NCBI GenBank assembly: GCA_030141605.1
Contig: JAQGDQ010000404.1
Coordinates: 124,001-188,000, forward strand
DNA length: 64,000 bases
Source of the DNA: Tubiluchus corallicola
Taxonomy: Eukaryota; Priapulida; Priapulimorpha; Priapulimorphida; Tubiluchidae
Direction of reading: 5' to 3'
The notes under the pieces are model-generated. The model had not been told where the DNA came from. It ran no database searches and saw only the letters and a list, made by a program, of their open reading frames with translations. Below, piece by piece: positions 23,801-34,090 of the stretch; the first letter of the stretch is position 1; every line of letters starts with the position of its first letter. A program made the translations under genes and the position numbers.

Positions 23801-26800
23801 GTCTAGTGAAGAATTAATTATATTTACCCAAATCATGCCATGCAGGGCGCATAAAAACTGAGAGACAAAGTCGAATCGTGTTTTACAGTGTGGGTTTGTT
23901 TGTTGATGCTGCCGGTTTAGAGCCTCGTTTAAGATCGAAAAATTGCTAATATTGAATTTTTGTGCTAAACAAAAATACACATATTCTTGAATTTGCCGCA
24001 TTAAGTCACGGAGTATTCTTCTAAACATGGAAATAAACTTTTGTTATAAATCGTTCGTTTTATTGTGTTATGACAATTATACTGCATACATAATTTCACT
24101 AAATCAGTAGGCCCTATAACCAAAAGTCGGCCCCATTACCTATAATATCTATGTTTTCCACCGATATCTATTTCTTAGTACCTGTTCCGTAAACATAATC
24201 AGCAAGACGAACACGGGATTGAAGTCTGGCAGTTTGTTTCTACAAATTTCCTGCGTTTAATTCTCATTTTTTCGTCGTCTTTTCTGGCTAGAAGATTGCA
24301 ACAATCCCGTATGGAGCCCTGGACCTCTTGACCGCCCACATTACAATAAGACCATAATGCTTATTGAGTCATTGGTCCAATCAGGTAAAAGCATAGCCAG
24401 GGCATATTATAGCACTGCTCAGAACCCATTGTTCTCCCGTCTCTCCCATATATATACGCATTATATTTTATTCGTGAGATTTAAGCCCTATTTCGTGTAT
24501 AGCCCTGCACGGAGTGCAACTTAATTAAAACATTTATTTTTTTCTAAATAACATAATGCGTGTTCAGTGCTGGTAGTATGACTTGGCTGGCCGTAAAAAT
24601 TCCAATTATCTAAATATTTTAAACTACAGTAAAATTTCGATATAACGCCTAGTTTGGGACTGCAGAAAAAGATGGCATTAAGCGAGTTTGGTATTATAAT
24701 AAGGTGCATGAGTACATACCTGTCTTTGCAAAAATAGACATTTTGTTTGCCAAAAAACGAGGTTGGCATTACAAAGGGGTTGGGGGCATTATAACGAGGT
24801 TTGACTGCATTTGTGAGTAACAAATATGTTAACTTGTTTATCCGATTTCCATGACTTTTGTATCTTTGAAATTGTCTGTAATATTTATAGTTGTTAATTG
24901 CGTGCATATATACGACTCCGCCGTAACTTGCTGCGTAATCTTACATAATAGGTTTATTAGCTTACTGGACGTTTCCGCGGAGCGTTATTTGGCGGAACAT
25001 TATGTCATTAAGTGTGTACAAGACACGAATGCTTGGGTGAATTCTTTGTGCTAATGCAAGCGATGATTCGTTATCAAAGTTCCAAAGGCACGTTCATCAC
25101 CGTCCATCTGTCCATCCCCTGCATGCGTAGTATTAAACAGTCCACATGGCTGGAAAAAGATCGCCTTGATTGATCAAGCAGAATATCACTCGGACACATG
25201 GTATTCAAAAGTATATGTTGTATTTTGTAATAATGTTAACAGTTGATAAAAAAACATGTTAATAATTTTTCGTGTGCAGAATGCAATAACGAAATGGCAG
25301 TGTACGAAAAAGAAGAAAAAAACTGAAAAAATTTCATAAATTATTATGCTGTAGTAACATTATTTATACGCACTTTTTAAATTTTTATTCTAATGGGAAA
25401 TCCTCAATGTGTATTACATCACTAATGAGACCAGATTAATTTCTAAAACTCCACGATGAATGAAGATATACAGGGTTCATTATTTGCTGTCAAATGCCGA
25501 AAAAAGCTCAAATAGTCAAATAAAATTTATTTGAGATCAAAGTGAGACTAACAGAAAAAAATGTGCAAAATCGTTATTGTAGCGCTGAACGATTTTTTGT
25601 TTTCAGAGATTCAGCTTTGCACCTGAACTTTGTTGTACCAAAAACGTCCTAACCCGTGGCTTTGTTTTTTCTCCTAATTGTAACACGTACTGGTACGTAG
25701 TTCTATACAAAAACATCTAATCTTGTTGATTTTTATAGCAATATTTTCATTAAATTTGGGAGCATTAATGAAAGCATTAATATGTCACGCCGCAATTTAA
25801 CAGGTGATAAAATTCAGATCATTTGAACTACTGAATCACCTACAGATTCGCCGGAGATTTTGAGTGCAATTGCCCTAATTCCGGTACAATTACGAAGTTT
25901 AGTGAGGCAAATTAAAAGGGGCACTTTTAACGTGACGGGATATATTGAATTTTAGGGTACGTTCATACTAACGATGCTACCCTACAAATTGCGACTTCTT
26001 TCAACCTATAGTAAGGCCCTATAAATTATAAATGAGTGTGAATTGAGTACTTGAGGAATAGCACAAAATGCGTGAATGCGCAAGGAATAGCTCTAAACGA
26101 ATACATTTCGGGCGTTTGAAGGCTGAAGCACAAGTTTTACACAGATTTCCATACGGTTAATTAGGTAAAACAAACTTTAAAGTGGTTACTTCTGGTTAAA
26201 ATTGGTTGGGCGCATGGCACAGCCGCCCATGTGCTTATGAATTCAACTTTGGGTAGCTGTCAGATGGCTTGAGGGCTGCAGAAAATGTTAACATTGGAAC
26301 ATCACGCACTTAGCCATTAACATGTATGTCATGTATGTTATATATTTTGTTTATTTTATATATAAATATATATTATATATATCTTATATTTGCTGTGATA
26401 ATGTTTGTCTATCTCCGTTGTCAATAGCTAGAAAATAGTGAGATATAAAAATTGCCCAAATTCACTGATATGAGTTATGTAACTACACATCAACACTCTA
26501 GTAGGCCTAAGTCTTGGTTCTATTATTACTTCTATCGATCTAGCATTCGATAAATAATTTGAGTTTGGATACTAGCCGATTTTGGTCACCATATTGGATG
26601 TGGTTGTTGTATTCAAAGTCGAGCCCTAAAACCACCAAACAAACCACCAAATAATAAATATATTGGACGATTATGCAGTAGAATATCCAAAAAGTGCTAT
26701 TTTGGACATCATTTTGGCCGCCATGTGGTGGGGAAGTCACCTAAATTGACACTAGCCTACAACCTTCAAGGGGCCATTCCGAGTCATATAGTACACTCAC

Positions 26801-29800
26801 ATGTGAGGTTACATTTTATCGTGATAGTCTTGCAGGTTTGCGGATTCATCACAATAGATCCTGCAGGCTGCAAAATGTGGACGTGAATAAATAACGCACA
26901 GATAAAAACAAAGGCAGATTTTCATCTTTATACATACTATCATATAGATTAAAATTAGTGTTTCAACCTGCTTGACTCGTTTGATTGTTGCCCTTGCTTG
27001 ATTTTTTTACTGCTTTTTCTTGTTTAGCTCGTAAAATGTTTAGAATAACTTTGTGTTCAGTTCACCGAAACATTGTGCACGAGTTCTATATTATGGCCGT
27101 GTTGTACTAATTTTAAATTTATCATTTTAGTTAGCTAAAATAATTTTATAGATTTTAATAAAATCGAATCTATACAACACCTTCATCTACGGTTTGGTCA
27201 CTCACTTTTTATGGTTAACATTACCTTGCTAGCAAACACGACGAGGCAATATTTACATAACCCGTGAATATTAAAATGGCATTTTATCAAGTATTTTATT
27301 TAAAAACACTCCAGTGCTTTTGCACGTTTAAGAACTATACCAGGACAGTGTAATTACGAACGCTGGCATTAAGCAGCTGCCACTCAGTATTTACGCATTG
27401 AGCTCGTTAGGTACTTTCACAACACGTGAGTTCATGCTCTTTTCTCCACACAGTGTTAATATTCGTGCAGAAGTTGTGTATTAATTGTGCAGAACAAACA
27501 GGAGTCAACTTGACGATGGATATGCTGCAGTCAGGATCAGCAAACATGAGATGGGGGAGTCATTGAAATGGCTTCTAGTGCCACTGCACAAGGCCGTTTA
27601 CAACATTGACATTCAAAGCATTGAATCAGTCCGTTCGAGTTCCTACAAATTCGTCATTCGCCAAAAAGTGACTTGTTGTACCAAACAAGTTGCGCAATTA
27701 AGTCACAGTATTTTTTCAGTGAGATTCATGTTATTTTTAGATTTTAATTTTGCAAGTCATTGGCGTGTTTTTTGTATTTTGCTAAATTTTGCTTGCAGTC
27801 AGACAATTTTCGAATCCATATTTACTTTTTCAAAAATTTAAACATTGAATGTTACTCAAAACTATTTAGATACTGCCCTGGATAAGAGTTTTAACAAGGG
27901 TTCTGCCCTGGATAAGAGTTTCAAAAAGTGTTCTGAAATACACACATCGTGTTTTGGATTCCTACACCAAAATTCTTATTGTTATTGGTATATTAATCAA
28001 ACACATTCTTGTTTTAATAGGCGTGGCAGTTCATGAATTTTGTGCAGGGCAAAGGCGAAAGACAGCAACTATTGGCTGACATTAACTACTTGATTATATT
28101 GCAACAGACATTTTAAAAGAACAACTAAATATAGTAAAAATCAATACTTTTTTTAAAAAAAAGATTCGTCACATTACTTTTATGGTTTCTGCTCCTCCTA
28201 TTTAAAAAGCCCCAAGATATGATAATTTAAAAGTAAAGGAAAGGAAAGTTCATAAGTTGATGAATTTCACACTGACAAAATCACCAAGGTTCCGGGCAGG
28301 ATCGAGGAACGCCCCATTCGTGCACGGTGTTTTGTCAGAATCACGTTTTGCACGTCAAGCACTTTCCTGATCGAATAAATATACACCACTACACCTATCA
28401 CTGAAACTCAATGTAGAAAACGCGTGATGATAACTAAATGTGTCAGTTATACCGATGAAGTGCAATTAAGTTATTTAGTTAGCGTATAGTGATATGTTTA
28501 GTCGATCTTCGCAAAGAGCTTCCACGTTTCATCTCATCAGCTATTCTCATCTTTAGAGAATACCTGTTGGCTTGAATAAGACTGTTAATACGCCTAAGAA
28601 AAATAATTTTATTATTGCTTGTAGTGATCACGCAAACCTACCAAATAGTCTGATTCTACCAGACTGTTCATGTTCACGTATGATTTTGACATGGTGCAGA
28701 ACTTCTGTAGGTCTACAAATATTAGCGCTAAATTGATTATAGATTAATTCGCTAAACAAAGGAAAATACTTGTATCTTTACTAACAAGTTATATTGCATT
28801 ATCATGATTCATAACGCAGTGAATATTAAAATAATCTTATTAATTATTTAGTTACAATCATCATCCGAATCGTTCAGTAATTGTTATAAAATCGTGGAAC
28901 TGTGCAGTTTAAAGACAATTCTAGGATAATTCTGTTGATTAATAGTTATCTGGTTTATGATTCGGAAAAATTCCCTCCCCGGAGTATTATTGCATATACC
29001 ATCGATTATTCTTTATTATTAAGTGGTCACTAACCCCACAAATTAACAGAAACCTGGGCCTAGTCTTGGAGAAACAAGAAATAGAATTGTTTGGGGTGGT
29101 CGTGTTCTTAAATAAATAGATTATACATTTTTTTATTTTTACATTTTTGTGAACTGTCGCAATTATCGTGAATACAGGTATCTCAAAAAGAAAAGAAAAG
29201 TTACTATATTTGACATCGGAGGTAAATTAACTACGAAATCCACTTGAAAAGCAGAATAGTACCGCAAGTGATGCAGCCCTTTTATAGCAAGTTCATGCCT
29301 ACTCCAATTAGGCATTAGCTCAGATTTTGCATAAATTAGGAGGTGAAAAGAACCAAAGTAATTATGCAAAGAACGTCTCAGACTTGTTGACACAATTTTT
29401 GTCTACAGTAAAACTCAATTTTAACCGAAACTTAGCCTAAACGAATAGCAGACTTGCATGATGGCGACACTGATAACGACTTTAAAACGTTTCTTTCTCA
29501 ATACATATTATTTCAACCAAAGCCAATTGCCACTTAATGTAGAAAGATGAAGATATAAACACAGGTCCAGAGAAACAAAATACATACAACTAATTTGCTA
29601 ACGAAAGACGGCATCTATTGATATCTTGGTGTATTTCTCGGTGAAATTAATTTTTCTGCTAGACAAGTTCACAGTTAAGTATCCCCAAGGATAGACCTGC
29701 ATTCATAAGTTCAAAGTAATCATGTGAGAAGCAGCGGAAAAGCAAGTACTTTACAAACAAACTGTTGGCGAAAAGGAGTCGGTGACGAGAGGTCCGTCCA

Positions 29801-31445
29801 AAGATAACAGGTTAATGTAGCAACTGGGGATAATGACATTGATAGTTACGATGAAGAATCTTATATTGCTAGAGAAAGTCAACAGTTATTCAGTGCATGA
29901 TAGTTTACGAGATTCGTACCCTTACTAAAAACTGTTAATTGAAAGAACTTCTCCTACGTAATAAACACTATTCAGAAATGTCTGTAGAATATTAGGATAA
30001 TCTAAACTAGAAGACTCTTGGATATACATAGTTACCCTGGAGCTGTGATGTCACCGACGGAAAGAATTATGAACACAATTAATATAAATGTGGTATTCTT
30101 GTTGTGAGACGTGCAAGGTAAAAAAGTCTGTTTGCAACAAAATTGTCTGTCTGACGCAATATGCCTCAGTCAAAATTTGCCAGCGCGCGGCAGCCTTTGT
30201 AGGAAGCAAATTGTATCATGAGTAACTTCAGTAAACCATCAGTAACAATTGCTTTTTAGCTTCTTAATAAGATGATTTTTGACTTTAAGCAGACTTTATA
30301 CGCCAATTAACGTCAAAAAAATCTACCCGGAATAACAAATGCCAGTAATCTCTTTACCTGCGTAACTTAAGCCACTTATCTTTTTAATCTTTTTTGAAGA
30401 TATACATACTCTCAGCGAAATTCTTATGTAGTGACTGAGTAGTGACTCAGTGTCATTAGTGACTATGTAGTCTCCATCTTTTTTTACAATGATACTTTAT
30501 TTTTCTGCTGCATCTCATTTATTATTTTAAAAGTATGCAGCGTTTTAGCAAAGACGTTTGATTCTTAGCAGAATTGATTATACACAATTGATCTCAAAAT
30601 CTAATGCAAATGATACCTGTATCTAATTTATACGAAAAATTTCAACATTCAACGTTGACACATTCAGCAGACGAATGTAGGAAAGTTTAGCACAAGTAAG
30701 TTTGGTACAGGTAATTTTGGCACAGGTAAATTTGGTACTATCATTTTAAGGTACAAGGAATTTTTGGTACTAGGAAAATCTGGTACGAGGAAAATTTGGT
30801 ACTAAACGAAAAAGAAAGCATTTCTATATCTCAGTATAAAATAATTGTTTCAACTAGAAAATAAAGTTTCTTTCAGCAGGGAGGAAATATGGTACTAGGA
30901 AAGTTTGATTTATTAAAAAATTCAGCAGAAGTTTTATCCCATCCATGAAGGAACATTTGAGAATTCGGGGAAAATGTGAAATGTCTCCAACTCACCATGC
31001 AAATTTTCCAAAGAGCTCGGTCAATTTGTTTTTTTTCAGGAAAATGATCACTTTCTGTGTTTTTGTACAAAAATTGTCAAACTACGATAAGAACATGGCA
31101 GTGACGGCTAATGACATCACTGGACAGAAGCGTCCTGCATAAACATAGTTTGGTTTCCCGTGAGGGCCACAGTATGGAGTGAGAACTGTACTTCTTGATG
31201 ATGATGATGACGATGACGACGATGATGATGATGACGATTTATGATGATGATGATGATGATGATGATGATATTGATGATGATGATGAGGACAACAAAAGCA
31301 GCAAGCAAGAACTAACATACAACAAGAATAACAACAACATCAGTAAAAACAACAATAGTAACAACTGTAGCAGCAACAACAACAATGACATCCAGAATAA
31401 TATAACAACAATAATAACAGCAACAAAACGACAAAAGTAACAATA

Positions 31446-31502
<57 letters not shown>

Positions 31503-32490
31503 TACATGTTGATGATGATAATGACGGTGGTGGTGGTAGTAGTAATCACAACAAAGGAGCGAGAAAGAAACAGACAAACAACAACAACAATGACAAATAA
31601 CAAACAGCAGACAAACAAACAAAGAGGAAGCGAAAAAAAACAAAAAAAAATGCACCAGCATGAGCCTCTATAACTTGCTCGAGTAGGTTATATAAAATAC
31701 ATTTTCCTAGTACCAAACTTTCTGGGTACTAAACAATCCTAGTACCAAACTTGTTCTGTACCATTTTTACCTTGTACCATATTTACTTGTATAAAAAATG
31801 CCTGACAAAACTTCGTTATTACCATATTTACCAGTACCATATTTTCCTGTACTAAACTTACCTGTATCAAACTTACTGGTACCAAACTTACCTCGCACCA
31901 CATCAGACACATGAAAGAACAATGAAGTGACATTAATGTTTCTGGTCACCCAGATGGACACCTCTAAAGCTGTATACAAGTACAAACGATAATTGTGTCG
32001 CCTTCTTTGAAAGAGTTGTGGGTGCGCAATATTTTTGCTTGTGCAATGATGACGAAGAGCCGCGGCGGCGGCGGCGGCGGCGACGACGATGATGATGATG
32101 ATGAATTTGTTGTTAATGAATTTGGCAATGGTGATGTTGGTAGTAGTGATGATATTGGTGGTGATAGTAATGTGGTGTGGTGATATGGTAGTAGTGGTTG
32201 TTGGTGTTGATGATGGTGACAAACAAAGATATTGATGCTGCCATCAGCATCACCAACAATGACGTTGAATATGTTCTGCTGCTGCTGTAACACGCTTACC
32301 ATTTCCATTCTCGCCCTTCTCTGTAGACGATGGTAAAGAGGCTTTCGATGATTAGTCCCAATATAGCCAGAGCCAGTATCCAGAAGAACTCGTCGTCCGT
32401 GACGTCAGTTACTCGCCAGATGGAGATGAAGCCATGAAGAGCGAAGATCACTCGCACAATCACAGCTTTCATTATCACAAAACACAACAT
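17814..32490 (-). CDS. TMEM26: Transmembrane protein 26 (TMEM26)
   Basis: Four coding exons on the minus strand: 32490-32300, 19954 to about 19690 or 19711, 18889-18577, 18310-17814. The product is about 414-421 residues. Exon 1 has an ISIWRVTDVTDDEFFW block and ends EWK, with a GTAAGC donor splitting the Trp codon. Exon 2 starts FCPSVFFYLASVVPSIWLLE. Exon 3 has the family hallmark IIGRWMLPKGDLSRDQLSQL, then LLVYIGTAADIIEFF. Exon 4 has SLFFQDVPFLCLRL. About eight hydrophobic segments are visible, then a hydrophilic tail ending in MDES. The 3' end of exon 2 is uncertain: both candidate donors (GTACTT after QWQG, GTAGCA after LTF) are weak but keep the phase. Its molecular function is poorly known; in vertebrates it is a surface or endomembrane protein. 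Intron 1 is about 12.3 kb. Confidence 0.92.
19507..19575 (+). repeat. Dispersed repeat, copy 2 (pairs with 9596-9665)
   Basis: Same orientation as the copy at 9596-9665, with the shared TTTGGGCAGTTTTATTT core and diverged flanks. It lies between TMEM26 exons 3 and 2. Confidence 0.5.
20099..20221 (-). mobile_element. tRNA-like SINE fragment (minus strand)
   Basis: Read on the minus strand it contains GTGGTGTAGTGGTTAGTAT (A-box-like), followed about 30 bases later by GCTGGATTCGATG (B-box-like), the spacing of a tRNA-derived Pol III promoter. The 70 bases before the tRNA-like head recur in inverted orientation at 22239-22310. The cloverleaf is too degraded for a functional tRNA. Confidence 0.5.
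20222..22238. other. 2.0-kb stretch between inverted repeat arms in TMEM26 intron 1
   Basis: Contains a run of 11 G (20651-20661) and segments with repeated TGACCTTTGACCC-like and GCAAAGTTTCGTGACTCC-like phrases (20460-20800, 21200-21300) that read like an old transposon. A purine-rich block follows at about 21385-21660. No intact gene is seen; long minus-strand frames over the purine-rich block are low-complexity artefacts. Confidence 0.4.
21385..21660 (+). repeat. Purine-rich (GA) low-complexity block
   Basis: About 280 bases are dominated by G and A on the plus strand. This creates artificial Ser/Phe/Leu-rich open frames on the minus strand. Confidence 0.7.
22239..22310 (+). repeat. Inverted partner of 20148-20221
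   Basis: ATAGACCTCT, TTTCTAAGTCTGAAAAG and TGTGGTGTAATAGCTAT match, in the opposite orientation, the bases that lead into the tRNA-like head at 20099-20221. The match stops just inside the A-box region. Confidence 0.6.
23303..23333 (+). repeat. CG/TG alternating purine-pyrimidine tract
   Basis: A run of CGCGCGCACGCGCGCG followed by GTGTGTGTGTG. It is a simple repeat with Z-DNA-forming potential. Confidence 0.8.
23349..23504 (+). repeat. Dispersed repeat of about 150 bp, copy 1 (pairs with 48183-48324)
   Basis: AGTCGGAA, GATATACGC, TAATATAATTTTTTAAG, TACTTCATA and TTTCTTGTCC occur in the same order in both copies. No coding content. Confidence 0.65.
23507..24028 (-). CDS. Unassigned open reading frame, 173 codons
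   Basis: Starts at ATG 24028 and ends four bases from the dispersed repeat at 23349-23504. The translation is compositionally normal (mixed charged and hydrophobic residues, two Trp, several His and Cys) and is not explained by a simple repeat. I recognise no domain, signal peptide or transmembrane segment. It could be part of an unknown mobile element sharing the adjacent repeat, an exon, or chance. Its position is inside TMEM26 intron 1 on the same strand. Confidence 0.25.
   Translation of the reverse strand: MFRRILRDLMRQIQEYVYFCLAQKFNISNFSILNEALNRQHQQTNPHCKTRFDFVSQFLCALHGMIWVNIINSSLDWDFAYLKKNISDFPQVISLKIKVQYSTAWISKKLVHLDIDSDCHIKELTSKRFPVNKRLRNQQPFWVTVYLAAEAVKATTTVTSFKCHPLVRARMLN
24627..24807. 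mobile_element. pogo-like MITE (181 bp)
   Basis: The left end CAGTAAAATTTCGATATAACG and the right end, read in reverse as CAGTCAAACCTCGTTATAATG, agree at most positions and carry the CAGT...CTCGNTATAA pattern of pogo/Tigger termini. The left flank is TA as expected. The right flank is CA, a one-base change from the TA target duplication. It is too short to encode a transposase. Confidence 0.8.
26335..26395 (+). repeat. TA-rich low-complexity tract
   Basis: Alternating T/A stretches such as TATATATAAATATATATTA, consistent with a decayed (TA)n microsatellite. Confidence 0.7.
27873..27932 (+). repeat. 30-bp tandem duplication
   Basis: CTGCCCTGGATAAGAGTTT begins at 27873 and again at 27903. The two 30-base units differ at a few positions. 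Confidence 0.8.
30680..31905. mobile_element. Element with inverted arrays of 15-17-bp units flanking microsatellites
   Basis: Left arm (about 30680-30810): eight or so units of the type GGTAAATTTGGTACWA, varying as AGCAC, GGTAC or GGCAC. Right arm (about 31700-31897): ten or so units of the reverse type GTACCAAACTTACCT, ending in GCACC. The arms are inverted relative to each other. Between them are GAT/CAA microsatellites and about 280 bp of ordinary sequence. No transposase is visible. The structure resembles a DNA transposon with iterated subterminal repeats. Open frames across the right arm are translations of the unit. Confidence 0.55.
31195..31655 (+). repeat. Compound microsatellite (GAT)n, (AAC)n, (GAT)n, (CAA)n
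   Basis: GAT-type repeats at 31195-31285 and 31446-31503, with AAC/AAT-type repeats between them and CAA-type repeats after about 31570. Long Asp, His, Ile, Met or Asn homopolymer frames here are artefacts. Confidence 0.9.
32060..32104 (+). repeat. Compound (GGC)n(GAC)n(GAT)n tract
   Basis: GCGGCGGCGGCGGCGGC followed by GAC then GAT triplets. It lies about 200 bases into intron 1 from TMEM26 exon 1 and is a possible G-rich structure near the promoter. Confidence 0.85.
32300..32490 (-). CDS. TMEM26: TMEM26 first coding exon
   Basis: It encodes 63 residues plus two bases, starting at an ATG in a good context (TTCACC before it). Two hydrophobic segments flank the conserved WRVTDV block. The frame joins exactly to the exon beginning at 19954 (TG + G gives Trp, then FCPSVF), as expected for this family, which ties the two exons together across a repeat-rich intron. 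Confidence 0.88.
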
Positions 32491-32699
32491 GGTGAATTGT
32501 TATAAGTTTGGAAACCGATTTAAAATATAAATATATGCCTTTTCTCAACAGGTGAAACGTTTGCAGCGCACGTTACATTGCAGCAGGAAGTTTGACGACT
32601 CATTCATAGCGTGGGAATTAAATTAGCGTTTACAACTTTTTATGTGCTTTTGTAAAAATTCAAGCTTTGCATTAATTTTTTCTAATTTTCCGTCGAGTG

Positions 32700-32890
32700 C
32701 GTCCTTATTATGCGCATGCTAATCAGCAATGAGTCGGCCGTTTAATGTACTAGCTTACATGGGCTTCGCGACTTTACCGCATGCGCAGAAGTAATATCTT
32801 GGTCCTGACCTTAGTTCAAAAACTAGTTACCAAAATATGAGAAGGCAATTTACTCGTCTTGTTGCTCGCTTTAGACGCCATTTTAGATGT
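32700..32890 (-). promoter_or_regulatory. Candidate TMEM26 promoter with NRF1- and YY1-like sites
   Basis: 220-390 bases upstream of the TMEM26 ATG are TGCGCATGC (32711-32719) and GCATGCGCA (32779-32787), both matching the core of the NRF1 palindrome. CGCCATTTT (32876-32884) matches a YY1-type core. GCGC steps are otherwise rare here. No TATA box is obvious. Confidence 0.45.
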
Positions 32891-32984
32891 TCTATTTTTA
32901 CAATTACAATTACAATATCTTTATTATCTATTTTCACAAAATGAAACGTTAGCAGACATGCTGAATGACATTCAAAACCAGACA

Positions 32985-33305
32985 GCGACCTAATGAGAAA
33001 CTGAGGCTAAAAATAGGACATATGCATACGGGCCGATTTTTCCAGAGAGGCTGAGCCACTTTTGCCCGAAAAATTCATGCAGAGTAAACTTCGTGTCGAA
33101 AATTACCTCACCCCACCCCATAATAAAAAAATGCCCGGATTTCGGGTACTTCATTTGGCGGCATGGAGAAATTTCGAGATTTCCATTCATAAAAATATTA
33201 TTTTATTTTTTCATCATTTGTCCTGTGCCCGAAAAAAATGTGTTTGCCCTGAGGGGGGCTGCAGCAGCCTTCTCAGCCCCACCCCCTGGCTCGCACGTCT
33301 AAGGA
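32985..33305. repeat. Candidate interspersed repeat
   Basis: It combines CCCGAAAAAAATG, TTTGCCCTGAGGGGGGCTG and a C-rich CCCCACCCCCTGGC end followed by CTCGCACGTCT, a composition unlike its flanks and typical of dispersed repeats in marine invertebrate genomes. No second copy was found in the window and no boundaries are defined. Confidence 0.3.
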
Positions 33306-33699
33306 ATAGGACTCCACACAGGTTTATCCTACAGTACAATACTGTTAGGAAAATCAGAAAATTCCCGCCACTTCTTACGTCAGAAAATTTTTAGGACCCT
33401 ACTCATCAGGTAATCTAAACGTGTGTGTTAGACATTTTTGTTTGAGTCGCTTATTAACTGAAACGAAATATTTATCAAAGTTACACTTTTAGAAAACTAC
33501 TTTTTGCAGTTTTTAGTCAAAACCGAATTCATGTTGAATCTGGTAGGATGGGCCACATTCAAAAATTATAAAGCGTATGTCCATTTGCAATAAATTTGTA
33601 AGTTTTTTCTGACTCATATTTTTGCAACTAATAATATATAGTATAAGCTTGAAATAAATGGACGATAATTAGTGAAATGGTAATAAAATAGTAAAATGC

Positions 33700-34090
33700 T
33701 TACTAGTTTAGTTATTTTGGCTTTAAAACTGCATTGGTGGCGGCATTTTCAGACAAAAAGACCCCTTGAATAACTCTTGCTACATTAGATCCTATGCAAT
33801 ATAAGCCTAAGCTGGTAATACATTTTTGCCATGTAACAATATGTTTCCTAGCTGAAATATTTTAACTTTAAAGGAGCATTAGTAGACATTTTGAAACAAA
33901 GTGACTATAAATGACCTTGAAATATTGTTTTTCTGTTAGACCACACACAGTTTTAGGGAAATGCATATTTGTCGCCTTAAATGTTACCTACTTGAATTAT
34001 TTTGACCTTAATACTGCAGTGGCGGCCATTTAGAAACAAAATGACTTTGAATGGTCTTTCACGTAGTTGATCAATATTACAAGCTAAGAA
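33700..34090 (+). repeat. Degenerate tandem repeat, period about 140-147 bp, three units
   Basis: Units start near 33700, 33847 and 33987. Each has a YTAGYT/CTACTTG...ATTTTGRC opening, then a GGCGGCNTTT-like or GACATTTTGAAACAAA block, then AGTGAC/AATGAC. Strong divergence suggests an old array. Confidence 0.5.

Larger units (their letters stand above)
24808..30660. other. Central part of TMEM26 intron 1
   Basis: About 5.9 kb with no recognisable exon. Contents seen: a TA-rich tract (26335-26395), a 30-bp tandem duplication (27873-27932) and scattered short open frames without domains. Confidence 0.4.

Noticed and set aside
24521-24907. 128-codon minus-strand frame
   Set aside because: It runs straight through the pogo-like MITE and continues into unrelated flanks.
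31195-31661. Long frames rich in Asp, His, Ile, Met, Leu or Ser
   Set aside because: They are translations of GAT and CAA microsatellites in several frames and both strands, not proteins.
30680-31905. CRISPR-like look of regularly spaced short repeats
   Set aside because: The units are contiguous with no unique spacers of constant length, occur in inverted orientation on the other side, and the context is an animal genome.
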